Part shown: piece by piece, positions 37,166 to 49,775 of the stretch
Layout: each line of letters starts with the position of its first letter
How positions within the stretch are numbered: position 1 is the first letter of the stretch
Assembly (NCBI RefSeq): GCF_001649575.2
Contig: NC_051444.1
Span: forward strand, 25,379,480-25,443,479
Reading direction: 5' to 3'
Source: Kryptolebias marmoratus
Taxonomy: Eukaryota > Chordata > Actinopteri > Cyprinodontiformes > Rivulidae
DNA: 64,000 bases
The notes under the pieces: model-generated
Told to the model about the DNA's origin: nothing
The model's database searches: none
The model's input: the letters and a program-made list of their open reading frames with translations, nothing else
Program-made: the position numbers and the translations under genes

Positions 37166-38104
37166 TTACAACAAGGGATAACTATAAAGTTTTGTTGTTA
37201 CAAAACACAAACAGAATACATTTTGTTTCCTCTTAGCTCTGTTTTGCCAAAATATTTAAAACAAATTGTCTATAATATTGCAAGGGTATGAGATATTAAG
37301 TAAATATCGACAGCTGCTAACAATCTAAAGGATCTTGTAACTGGGAATAAAAAAAAGAACTTCGCCTCTTATTATTTACACATTATAGAGTGTCATTAAA
37401 CTGAGAGTGTCTGAGTGTTATTTACTGATGTCCTCGGTCAGCTCTCACCCTTCTCAACACTCATCAGCGTAGAGTCCTTTTAGCCCTAGTGTGAAGAGTC
37501 AGAAACCAGCTCTTCTGGAAACAGGTTTTTCCATTTCATCTCAGTCAAGTTTACACCATGGAGTGTGAAAGTCATATGCATAATAAACTCCATCATATTT
37601 CATTTATGTATCAAGTCCTCCCACACAGCTCTTTTCAAACAGCCCTGCAAAGTTTGCACCAATATAAAAAACTCTATTCCCTTCAGTGTTGATATTTCTA
37701 TTTGTTTTTCAATAGATTTACACTCACCATGGCGTGCACCTTGCCTGACACCACTTATGAATGCTACAAATGAGGCAATGTTGTCACAACACATTACAGC
37801 TTAAAAGGTCAAAAAAAAAAATGACAAGATGTTTTTTTTTTATTTTTTGCATCAGTGCTTTAATAGCCTGCACAGTTTGAAAATGTGCCTTTATTATTCA
37901 TGTCAATTAAATGCCACAAAACAGTGCATACAGAGCCAAATAGAAGCCGCTCTTTATAAGAGATGTAAATCAAAGGTGAAGAAATGCTTCCTTTTTTCAA
38001 ATTAAAATGTTGCTAATCAGGATTTTATACAGTTTAACTATTTTTTTTTTCTTTTTTAAATAAATATTCTAAAAGTAAGATGTTTAATTATTGAAAGAAA
38101 ACAG

Positions 38105-38290
38105 TGTTGTTGTTCTTTTGATTGGTCTCTTGTTCAGGGGTCACCACATTGAGCGAACTCACACAAAAGATTTGGACATTGGTCTGCACTGGATGCCCTT
38201 CCTGCTGCAACCTGCACTCAAACCTACAGCCTCAGGGTTACAAGACTGCAGCGCTGATCACCCAAGCTACCGCAGCCCCCTTGTTGATAA
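38105..38290. repeat. interspersed repeat fragment
   Basis: TTGTTCAGGGGTCACCACA and CACTGGATGCCCTTCCTGCTGCAACC are phrases shared by a very common teleost repeat. The segment ends CTGATCACCCAAGCTACCGC, resembling the end of a tRNA-type head read backwards. The ORF across it is not a gene. Confidence 0.5.
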
Positions 38291-38327
38291 AACAGTATTA
38301 GCACAAATAGTTTTTCCAAACAAAAGC

Positions 38328-38465
38328 ATCCATTTATCCATTTTTTTTACCCACTTCTCATTTCTGGGGTGCAGTGAGCTGGTGCCTATATCTCCAGCAG
38401 TCACTGTACGAGAGGCGGGGGACACCCTGAGCAGGTCGCAAGTCCATCACAGGGATACAAAAACA
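38328..38465 (-). mobile_element. truncated SINE copy (3' part)
   Basis: CATCCATTTATCCATT (tail end), GGTGCCTATATCTCCAGCAG, GGCGGGGGACACCCTGAGCA and AAGTCCATCACAGGGATAC are the reverse complement of the SINE 3' half. The tRNA head is missing (5' truncation). Confidence 0.7.
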
Positions 38466-39026
38466 TCCTAACTCCTTTTCACATCTTGTATTAACATCCT
38501 AAACTTAAGAGCAGATGTAAACAAACTCAGGACACACTGAATATGAATTGGAATTCAGTCCTTCAGATTATATACAAAGATAGACTGGTTTATTCTTATA
38601 ATTGTGTAAACACACGTGTCCCGATCACCAGATCATATAATCTGCATCAATGGAATCAGATTTCTGCTAAACAAACAACCATACACAAAAGTCACAGTCA
38701 AAACACACAGTGGTATTATTCACAGAAACCTAACTGATTCCTGTTTGTGTTAATTACTTCAGTGACAATGAGCCAAATATCTTTGAAAGTCATGCCAAAG
38801 CTTCAGAGTGAGATGTAAATATGCTGTTGGGCATAAAATGGACACACTGCTTTTGGATGTCCTAAAAGCAATAAATGTACTTTTTATAGTGTGTTAGGCT
38901 CTCACTTGTTTTCCATTTTGAGACAAAGAGGAGCTCAAAGTGAGAATGGCAGAGTGTAAAATTTTTTTCTTGTTACGACGTCCTCACTTTGACTGTCTTC
39001 AAATCTTCAGTTTCATGTACTGTAAC

Positions 39027-40119
39027 CAGGGGTGGAAATTAGCACCCGCCACCCGCCAAATGCGGGTAAATATTTGAAGTGGCGGGTGAATTTGATCAAC
39101 GCACACGCCACTGTGGCGGGTTGGCAATTTGAACAGAAAAGGTGTTATTTGTCCTCCTGACATATAGGGGGCAGTAATGTGCTCGAGTTGCTGCTGTTAC
39201 GTCGAGCCNNNNNNNNNNNNNNNNNNNNNNNNNNNNNNNNNNNNNNNNNNNNNNNNNNNNNNNNNNNNNNNNNNNNNNNNNNNNNNNNNNNNNNNNNNNN
39301 NNNNNNNNNNNNNNNNNNNNNNNNNNNNNNNNNNNNNNNNNNNNNNNNNNNNNNNNNNNNNNNNNNNNNNNNNNNNNNNNNNNNNNNNNNNNNNNNNNNN
39401 NNNNNNNNNNNNNNNNNNNNNNNNNNNNNNNNNNNNNNNNNNNNNNNNNNNNNNNNNNNNNNNNNNNNNNNNNNNNNNNNNNNNNNNNNNNNNNNNNNNN
39501 NNNNNNNNNNNNNNNNNNNNNNNNNNNNNNNNNNNNNNNNNNNNNNNNNNNNNNNNNNNNNNNNNNNNNNNNNNNNNNNNNNNNNNNNNNNNNNNNNNNN
39601 NNNNNNNNNNNNNNNNNNNNNNNNNNNNNNNNNNNNNNNNNNNNNNNNNNNNNNNNNNNNNNNNNNNNNNNNNNNNNNNNNNNNNNNNNNNNNNNNNNNN
39701 NNNNNNNNNNNNNNNNNNNNNNNNNNNNNNNNNNNNNNNNNNNNNNNNNNNNNNNNNNNNNNNNNNNNNNNNNNNNNNNNNNNNNNNNNNNNNNNNNNNN
39801 NNNNNNNNNNNNNNNNNNNNNNNNNNNNNNNNNNNNNNNNNNNNNNNNNNNNNNNNNNNNNNNNNNNNNNNNNNNNNNNNNNNNNNNNNNNNNNNNNNNN
39901 NNNNNNNNNNNNNNNNNNNNNNNNNNNNNNNNNNNNNNNNNNNNNNNNNNNNNNNNNNNNNNNNNNNNNNNNNNNNNNNNNNNNNNNNNNNNNNNNNNNN
40001 NNNNNNNNNNNNNNNNNNNNNNNNNNNNNNNNNNNNNNNNNNNNNNNNNNNNNNNNNNNNNNNNNNNNNNNNNNCCAGCCACTATGGCTGGTGGACAATT
40101 TTTTTAATTTCCACCCCTG
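39027..40119. mobile_element. hAT-superfamily transposon with perfect 8-bp target duplication
   Basis: The left end CAGGGGTGGAAATT (39027-39040) and right end AATTTCCACCCCTG (40106-40119) are exact inverted repeats. ACTGTAAC flanks both sides (39019-39026 and 40120-40127), the 8-bp target duplication expected of hAT. Subterminal GCGGGTG/CCCGCC motifs on the left and a CCAGCCACTATGGCTGG hairpin on the right are likely transposase-binding or fold-back sequences. The interior is an 866-bp assembly gap, so transposase content is unknown; the roughly 1.1-kb span, if the gap is true to size, suggests a non-autonomous copy. Confidence 0.9.
39209..40074. other. assembly gap (866 N)
   Basis: Run of N. 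Apparent long ORFs across it are artefacts of unknown bases. Confidence 1.
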
Positions 40120-41602
40120 ACTGTAACCCTTTTATTTATTTCTCATATTCAGCATCAATAATATAAACTTGTGTGAAGTATTTCTCAAAATACAGCTGTG
40201 AATCTGGATCAGGCAGATCTGGAAGGTGTAAAAGTTGGAAGCTATAATAATACTGTTGAGATCAGAGGAGTATGCAATACATCAGAAATTTCAGCACAAT
40301 TTGCCGTTTCTTCTCCACTACAATATACTGTTTGATTTACACTATTGCCGAAGCTTCTGTTTCTGCTAGTTCAAAGTGCATGGAAGTTTTAACTTAATGT
40401 TGCATGTTTGCTAGCTTAATATAAAATTCTCCAAATAGTGTGGTGTTACAACTTTTCATCTAACAACCAGCAGAGTTAATGAGGATGATAATTTATTTTA
40501 AACATGGAACACATACATGACCAACATCTGGCTGAGTTAACATTCTCATTATATTAAAGAAATTATGTTAATGTTATATATTTTCAAAGAAGGACAAACT
40601 CCACTTTTTCTGTTATTTGTGGGGAGGAGGGGGCCTCACAAGAAACCATCTACTCTCCCATTCACTCAGATGTGGAGGAACATTTACTTTTTAGAAAATA
40701 AGGAACCTAATAATTATAAAAATCTGCCTTTTTTTGTAATTTTTTTTTTTTAAGAATTTAGCTATCACAACTCCGCCAGATTTTCTTGCCTGTAGACCAT
40801 CTGACTATCTAACAGAGTCCTTTGTTGTGCATTCTCATTCATGTGTCCCATGTGGTTTTGGCAAGCTCCCCCTGTATGAATTTAAAAATTATAAACTGTG
40901 AAATATTCAGTTGTCAGTATTGAAGCTGGTATTAATCATGGATTAAAAGGCTTATAGAAGGCTGAACAAGTCTGCACTCGATTCCTACGTCAGAGCTCAA
41001 CATGTAGCGTATAAAGTCAAGCTCACAACTCACCATGAGTGTTTTGGACACACACACAGGTCACAAGATAGCTCGCAGACCGGCTCCAGGGTCTTGGTGA
41101 TCACTGATGAATTGTTTGAGAAATAGTACGGACAAAGCACTAGTCAAGTACAGGCTGCATGCGTGACTTGCTCGAGGCGTGGGAAAAATTGTGTCGTGGA
41201 CCTGTCGTAAACAATTGTTGGACTCACATGATCAGTGTGTGTGGAGTGTATGTGACTTTCAATTAACTAGTCTTGTGTTCCAGGAGTACAGACTGCTCTT
41301 GTGACGCAAGTGGTTAGCACGTGACAATCACCTCTAAATTGTGGGTGATGCAGTGTGAGTATTGGGTATATAAAAAGAGGCCAACAGCATGTTTGCAGCA
41401 TGTCTCATTTCTCTTTCAATCATTAAACAATGTATAGACATTTTTTGTAAAAAGTATCAATTTGAATGTTAGATAATGGCAGCCAGGAAGAAGAAGAGAA
41501 AAAAATGCCTCGTGCTTAAGCCTACAAAGGTTTTAGCAATCAAGAAAATGAAAATAAAGACATAAACTTAAATGCTGTAAAACATCTGATCAGCTATGAA
41601 AA

Positions 41603-42048
41603 CATCCATCCATTCATTGTCTAAATTGCTTTTGCATCCGGTGTCACAAAGAGCTAGTGCCTATCTCCAGTTGTCATTTGGCAAAAGACAAGGTACACCC
41701 TACACAGGTTGCACATCCATCACAGGGCCACACAGACACAAAGACACACAACCATTCACACTTAACCCCTTTGAAGCCCTCATAACTGAAGAGAGGAAGA
41801 AAAGCCCTTGTAACTTTTAGTCTATTTGACCCGAAAGCCATGTGAGGGTTAAAGACAATTCAGAGCTGCCAAACAACATAAGATGCATGTTTTTGGTCTG
41901 TGGAGGAAAGTGGAGTACCTGAAGAAAGCCCATGCATGAAGGGGAAAGACATGCAAACTCCACACAGAAAGACTACAGTTGGGCATGGAAGAGTTGTGAA
42001 CCTCTGGCTTTCTTGCTGTGAAGCGGCAGTTCTAACCACTGGGCCATA
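41603..42048 (-). mobile_element. SINE copy, near full length (GTGGCACAGTGG family)
   Basis: The plus strand shows the tail CATCCATCCATTCATTG, then TAGTGCCTATCTCCAG, GGTACACCCTACACAGG, CATCCATCACAGGGCCAC, ACAACCATTCACACTT, CATGCAAACTCCACACAGAA and TTCTAACCACTGGGCCA, the SINE read backwards from tail to tRNA head. It has a small internal insertion around 41770-41850. Confidence 0.8.
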
Positions 42049-42197
42049 ATGTATGAATAACAGTAAATATGTAAATAAAAAGTTGAGTCTCTATTGTATT
42101 GTCTTAAGAAAAAGAAGAAGAAAATTATGTTTGACTACTTTGCAAAGACATTCTTTATTTTCCTCCTCTGGATTTCTGGTTTTCCTTTTCTGAAATA

Positions 42198-42528
42198 TCC
42201 ATCTCACATATTTTATTTACCCATTTTTTCCTTTCTGGGGAGCTGGTGCCTATCTCCAGCAGAGAGGTGGGGTACACCCTGGACAGGTCTTCAGTCCATC
42301 ACAGGACCGCAAAGGGACAAACGAGACAAACAACCATTCACACTCTCACTCACACCTCGGAATGATTTAGAGTTAACCTATTAACCTAACATGTATGTTT
42401 CTGGGTCTGTGGGAGGAAACCAATGTGCCCAAAGACAACATACAAACTCCACACAGAAAGGCTGGAGGCAAAGCTGTGCCCTTCTCACTGTGAGGCGACA
42501 GCACTAACCACTGCACCGCTGTGCTGCC
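42198..42528 (-). mobile_element. SINE copy, near full length (same family)
   Basis: Same order of blocks as the copy 150 bp to the left: GGTGCCTATCTCCAGCAG, GGTACACCCTGGACAGG, CAGTCCATCACAGGACC, ACCTATTAACCTAACATG, ACAAACTCCACACAGAAAGG, CTGTGAGGCGACAGCACTAA and CCACTGCACCGCTGTGC. It is less decayed than its neighbour, and the two lie head to tail in the same orientation. Confidence 0.85.
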
Positions 42529-44144
42529 TGAAATATGCATGTATTTCATTATATTAAAAATACAGAAACACGTTCAAGGTTGTGCCTGTTTGATTGTGTC
42601 TGTCACATATTAATGAACAGATTCCACACATAACATAACCAATTACAATCTCTGTCAGTAGAGGCCAACAGCTTCTCCCAAAGCATAAAAAATAAGACCC
42701 TCGCAATACAAGAAAATTGAGGTGGGGCTTACACACACAGCCCGCTACACAATCTAACTGACAAACCCATCTAATATAAATTACTGGCATTAGCAGAGCA
42801 AATGTTCAGTGTGCATAAGCTATTAAATATGACACACCCCAAGACATCTTACAAGACATCTGGCAGCTTTACTTGAACTCATCTTGGCAGTTTCTTAAGG
42901 ACTCTTGAGGTCAAAGTGACGGGAATATGTATAAGTGAAAATATTTTCTTGTCATAGATCCATTATTCTGACACACAGTTATATGCATGCAGTATAAAAA
43001 CTGTATTTTATAAACAGAGATATTTGCTGGTGATTATGGCACATGACTGTTTGCCTTTTTATCTGCCTTTCCAGATGTATAGCCCACCCAACTAGAAATA
43101 CAAATGAGAGTTTGAGGCAAACAGTACAATCACGAGTAGCTATAATGTGTTGTCAACTTGTGAGTGCATCAGTCATTCTTTTTTTTTTTTTTCTTTTTTC
43201 TATTCACTACTTAATTAGCTGTCATCAGTTCAGGGGCACTACAGCATAATTAATATAGTTTAATGCATATAATGTTTAATGCAATAAACTCTTCTTTTAT
43301 GGAAATATTATCCACATTCTTCTTTGGCCTGGCCACATATGGCAGTTCAATTTTTAAACTTATATTGCCTGGCTGGATTTTCCATCTAACTGCTGATGAG
43401 CTATGGTATAAAACACACAGGAAGCCAATAAGATGAAGTCCAGCAGTCTTCTCAGAAAATGTGGGGAGGCTTATTGTTTAAAGAAGAGCTGAAATATTCT
43501 ATGTGACTCAGCTTCAATTACTAGCAGCATACTATAGCTCCAGCCTATTTCTGAACTAACCCACTGACCTGAACCTACCTTCCTGGTCACCTAATTTATA
43601 TTCAATCCTTGCATTTGTTCAAGCTGAATTAAAACGGCTCATACATTCAGGTAAAAACATACTGAAAACTGACAGCAAAGCTTCTAATACTAATAGTATA
43701 GGATATGAAGATGCGCAAAATAAGATACGCTCAATTATATTGAGATTAGTTTCAGTTCCTAAATTAAACTAAGATCTTTGCAATTGGTTGAGAATATTGC
43801 TATCCACTCTGTAAGCTAAAGTGAAAGACAGGGACAAAATTATTTTAGGTGAAAGTATGAAAGCTGTAACTGATGGTAGTTTGGCTGTGCATTTTAAACA
43901 CTGTGTGGACATGGTTAGTCTCAACTGGCCTCATTTGCTAGGTCAGGGAATTCTCTTATCTGGGTTTTCTGAACTGCAAAAAGGAATATTTAATAAAGAG
44001 AACATAAATAATATGTGAACTCCAATATTTACTGTTCCACAAATATATGATTATTGTTTCTTCTAAAACACTTCTGTGATTGCGGCTCATAGTAGTTAAT
44101 AGGTAAAGGCCACACACAGGCACATAACTCTGGCAAATGAACTG

Positions 44145-44148
<4 letters not shown>

Positions 44149-44191
<43 letters not shown>
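44149..44191. repeat. (AT)n microsatellite
   Basis: About 21 TA units, ending in TTATTTACAG. Confidence 0.97.
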
Positions 44192-44195
<4 letters not shown>

Positions 44196-46561
44196 TACAG
44201 TATAAAAAGAGGGGCAAAGAGACACATCTGGAGAAAAGATCAAATATTTTTACTGTTCTTTAAGAATATTAGGACTAGTAAAACTAATATTTCTCATATT
44301 TCTTCTGTTACATTTCCTTTTCTTTTACAGCGATATTGTAAAAAAGCATCTTTGTTTGTTTTTTCTTGAACACATCACAGATAAATCATAAAACTAAAGT
44401 TGGATTTCTAGTGTTGAACTATCAACATGTTTTGATAGCAATATATATCAAAGTATTTCAGCAAATGTAAAACAGAAGTCACAAAGACCTGACCTGAGGG
44501 GTTTATTACAGGATTCGCTGCAGGCAGTGTCAATAAAGTCTCAAAGGGGGATTAATAAGTCTGTCCCTACAAGACTCACAAGTGCACAAACTCTTATCTC
44601 ATAAGTGTCAGTAGGATGTGCAACTTCACATATTCTGTTCTTATTGCACAGGATGCCTCTCTTTTTTTCTAAGAAAGAAGAAAATGTCAATTTAATTCTG
44701 CCTGCTATTGCAAATTCTAAAATAAACATAGGCTTGTTAAATAATATGAAATTAAAAATTCTGATGCCAACTTTATAAAGGACAAAATTTGCCAACATAC
44801 AATATATAAATAACTTATTAAATATATTTAAATTTGCCATTGTGGTAATACAATTAAAAATTGCATGAAAAATGTATACAAATATATTTTAATAAATGTG
44901 TAAATAAAAAAATATTGCCTCATTTACAAAATACATATAACCTTATTTCAACATTTAATATTTGTTTTTTGGTCTTTTAGTTGTGTATTTCTTATTTTCC
45001 ATCATTAGACTATGGCCTGCTGTCTTTAATGAATGAAGTCATAGAGCAAGCAGGTTTTGTTTCCTCTTTTTTTCCACCTTGTAACATTATTTGTTGGATC
45101 AATGTCTTTTGACGCTTGAAATGTGTCAGATGATGCGTGGAATGCCTTGTTTTCAAGGGAATGTGCACAGAGACAAACAGAAGCAGTCACCAAAGTCTGA
45201 TCAGAATTAAGGCTGTAGTATCTGCAGTTTCTTAGTCAAGCCAGGCTTAAAGAAAAAAAAGCCTTGCTTTGTTGAACTTGCTTCGTAGTATACCTCTCAG
45301 AGTTAAGGACTTTTTTTATTTTTGTAAAAGAAAACTTGTGTCAAAATATATATTTTTGTTATATTTCCTTTTATTGAAGGCACTGTGTTGTTACTGTCAA
45401 ACTACATCACTGTGATGCAGCTTTTATCTCTTATCATAAGTATTTATATGTGATTACATGGTGATTACAACAATACATTTACATCAACATGTGAAAACTG
45501 AATGGCACATTCAGCATAGTATATCATTATTCCAACTACAGCGAGTTTGTTGCATCAGAATAATGATATGGGATAACTTACAATGCTTTACAAGACATTC
45601 TGCACTGAAAGAAGTCTAAAATCTCTAGCCTGAAGCCCTTCTGACTTGACACTGTCTCATGGTGTCAAGACAGTTTGAAATTAAACATCCTGTGAAGCCA
45701 CAGTGTTTGTTAAAACAGCCTCTAGCTACAATAAAATTGAAAAAATAAAAAAATAAATACATGTAATTTTCTGAGAAACTTGGAGAAATATCTGCAGTCA
45801 CAGCCATCATCAGTTTTAATGCACTAGAATGTATTTCTATAGAAGAAAAAGGGAAAGGAAAAAAAAGAAGAAGAAAAAAATCTCCACTTTGAAGTGTCAC
45901 AGTTGAATACCAAAGAAAACTGGTCACTTGTCTAGAAGCCGAGGACCAGAAATCAATATCCATGCCAGGCTGTGAGGAATAAAGTGAAGTTGCCAAGTGA
46001 CAGCATGACACCAGCCTTCTGAACATAGGGAGCCTGTCTTTCCCACTCTCAAACGGGTTTCTAAAATTTGAGTTCAGCAGCAGGTCCCATGAAGCAACAT
46101 GGAGTAAAAATTTAGTATGAAGAACAAAAGAACGACACCGAACGACACATATTTAATCCCACTTGTAGAAGAAAGTCTAAGACTTATGCATAAATGTAGG
46201 AGCTGGCAGCAGGTGGCTGAGTTACCCAGGCACCCCACAAACTGTAAACGAGGAAGTATGGTTTTTCACATGATGCTGATGCAAAACTCAGAAGTATCTC
46301 CTTGATGGTGAGGGCAGTTTGCAGCAGATAGTTACAGTGTGAAGTCCAGGGGTTGCCATGAGTCACTGTTATGAGTCATAAAGCCTTGACTGTAAAGGAG
46401 CATATAGGATGAGACCTACAGAACTCCTGTGTTGTAAACTGGGACATATGATGACACACCTCAGCAGATACTAAATTGGTAAGTGGAAGGTCAAAATGCC
46501 AATTATGACATATTGGTGTTTACACACTATGGAGCAAACATTGGTTATTCTATTAGAATTT

Positions 46562-46698
46562 TTATGAGCAACCTTCATGTGTGGAGTTTTCATGTTCTCT
46601 CCATGCATGTGTGGGTTTTCTCCCACAGACCAAAAGCATCCACCTAAGGGTTAATGGGCAACTCTAACTTGTCACTTGGTGAGATGGTGAATGGTTGA
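46562..46698 (+). mobile_element. degenerate SINE fragment (middle part)
   Basis: GTGTGGAGTTTTCATGTTCT, CATGCATGTGTGGGTTTTCT, CCCACAGACCAAAAGCAT, GTTAATGGGCAACTCTAA and GGTGAATGGTT match the middle of the same SINE on the plus strand; head and tail are missing. Confidence 0.65.
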
Positions 46699-49694
46699 AA
46701 CTTTACATTTTCTCCCTTCTTAGATAGCAACAGAAATAAAAACAAAAAAGTTATTATTACATATTTCCTTTAAAATAGCTACAAACACCATTTATAATTT
46801 GTCTAAAATTACAAAGAAAAAAAATTAAATCAGTATTTTTGTTAATTAATTATGCTCTTAACATGTAAGTACAAGTATAAAATAAATCTTTTCAGTGTCT
46901 TCACTGGCAACTCTATTGCAACTGATGCCAACAACCTACACACAAAAACTGTTAGAACAGAGACCCATTTATTATATTGCATGACCTTTTATTTAAATTT
47001 TGCTTTATTTAGTTGTTTTCCATTCTTCTGAATACAAGAGTTTGAAAGCCCAATAGTTTGCGGTTGTCATAATTTGTTTCTCCTCTGATACAGTTTACAT
47101 TTTCAATCAGAGAGAGAGCTGGACTGCAGACAGGCCAGTCAAGCAAACACACACACAGTGTGTTTAAAGCCATGCTGCTGTAACTTGTGTGTTATTGTTA
47201 TGCTAAAATAAACCTGCAGCTCCTGTGAAAAGATGTCAGCTTGATGGTAGAACATGGCTCCCCCAAATTTCAAACCTCCATTATATGCAAACCACTCATG
47301 GGCACAGTTGATGACAAATAACGTTACAAACACTGTTTGTTGGCACCTTTTGGTGATAACAAAATGAATATTTGTCATGTTTTGTATGCAAATTCTGACA
47401 TCTGTTTTTTTTTATTTTTATTATTGTTCCCAAAAGCAAGCTGAACATTGCACCCTTCTGAACACAGAACGTGTCCACTGTCATTCAGAACATGTGTCGA
47501 CTGTCATTTTGTCCAGCTGAAATAAGCTCACACCCACAGAAATCTGCAGTGTTGCTTTAGGGCTTCCTCATTTCAAAATACTAAAAAATATACTTATGCA
47601 AGGAATAATAATGTGACTCCAGTGATCATAGTGGAGTGATGTTTTCTCAAGCAAGGGCACATGGATCCAGATGGTGCTATTTTTTTTTTTCTTTAATGGA
47701 CTTTGATGATAGATTCTCTTGTTGAATTTGGGACAAAATGGTGATTCATGACACATTCTTGCTTTTATAGACTAAGGCTTTGTTAAAACCAATCTTGGCA
47801 CCTTCCTCTGTCACTAATTTACCTGCTTATTGCAGAATATTTGAGTATAGTCTTGCATGTTTATTCTTTCAAGCTTTTAGACACTCTTAGTGTTTTTTAA
47901 GAGTGATAATAGCATCCAACTGTAAATTTTCTAGGTGCTGAAATGACTTCCTTTTGTGTCTTGTTTTTTTTTTATTTAAGAAAGTCAAACCTGTATGACT
48001 GACAATCTACACTAGCAAATTTTAGAATTAATATTTCCTAACTACAATAAATTGTCAGAAAAGACACAGAAGAACAATGTTTGAGGCTTTGGGGTATTAA
48101 ATAAATAAACTGATTTAAAACACGTTTGTTGTATTTTAGAATAGTTTCAAGCTTGTTTAATGATATGATTGAGGTGTAGCTAAAATGGTTTGTGCTTTCA
48201 AACAAAGTGGGTGATGTTTGACTATCACAGTTATGTGCATTATTTATCAAAATACAAATGAAACAGCTGCATTGGCTGTTTCACAGATGGTAGCTGCAGT
48301 TTGTCTTTTTGCAGCACATTGGCAGGGTTTTAAAGAAATGCAGATTTATATACAGGCTGCTCTCTACATCCCAGAAGGCTGTATGAGATACTGAACCCAC
48401 ACAATGTGCTTTAAGGTTTTACCTGCCAATCTAGATGTTATCCTGACAAGTCATGGCAGAATTGCTGCTCTTCATGGTTTTAATACTAGTGTCTACACTT
48501 TTCCCCCCACACAGGCTGCTACGTTTGCTCATGCTTTCATTCATAAAGTCACTGTCAACAATAACCAGTCCTTATACAGGTTTTCCATTAGGCCTAACCA
48601 TCTCTAAAAATTTCCAAGCTGTGGGTTTGGTTAACAAAGGAGCTTTTACTGACATCATCTATTGTATAAGTGGCCCTGCTGGGCAAACTACAGGGCCAGA
48701 AAAAGAGCTCGAAGACAGCACAGCAGCATCTGCTAGAGATGATAAAGCTTGCTGCCTGATTTTTTTCACAAAGACACTATGTTTTAAGTCCACTGGAAGT
48801 ATTTTAAGCACAATTGATGGCATCCACATTATACTTGACCTCAAATTCGAAAAATCTAGCTACATGACTTTGTTTCATCAGTTTAATTATTTTCCTACTG
48901 TTCGGATGTGAAGCAGCAAGAGGCATGATTAAATTTGTTGATATAAATACATGAACAATAAGGCATTAAAAAAAAACATAAAACAAAAAATAAATAAAAA
49001 TATGTAAATTTATAGTCAACAGGTTTCAGCTCTAAAAGCCAGGTCTACAGCAGCCAGAAGGATTTAACATGTTGCAACTCAGACAGCCATGTACAAACAG
49101 AAATAGAAAAAAACAAATGCAATTTATTAAAAAAGAAAAAAATAAATCATCTGTCTGACAACACAAAGCAAACCAACATAACATGTCCAACCAAACAACT
49201 GTCCTGCACACAGTCAACATAGAAGCAAACAGATTCACACTGGAAATGGTCCAAATGAATACAAATACTCAAGATGACAACTGGGAATGTTTTATGGCGA
49301 CAAAGATGTACACAATGGCACACTCACACATGCACACATACACACACACAAAAACAAAAACAAAAGAAAAACTGAAGACAGCTGTGGCACACATTGTTTT
49401 TTGTACTTGCTGAATTTTGCAGAAGTGTGGAGGTCAGTTACTCATTAAAAACACTCAAAAAATAGTTTTTACAGTTTTTAACATTTTAGTCACAAAATCC
49501 AGGTGTTATCACAAGTATGTATTTACCTAATCTTAGTGATTTACTTAACCTTTTTAATTTTCATCATAATTCTGAAAGTTTCAAGTATCAAGTATTTTGT
49601 CGTATTTATATTTTATAGCATTTTTCATTTCATGTACAATGAACAGTACTATGCTTCTCTTGTTCTATTTAATGCTGATCATATTGTCAAAGTA

Positions 49695-49698
<4 letters not shown>

Positions 49699-49773
<75 letters not shown>
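49699..49773. repeat. (AT)n microsatellite
   Basis: About 37 uninterrupted AT units, the longest in the window; source of an IYIYIY shadow ORF. Confidence 0.98.

Positions 49774-49775
<2 letters not shown>

Noticed and set aside
39096..40166. Four long ORFs of 313-329 codons
   Set aside because: They consist almost entirely of unknown bases in the 866-N gap; the frame is meaningless.
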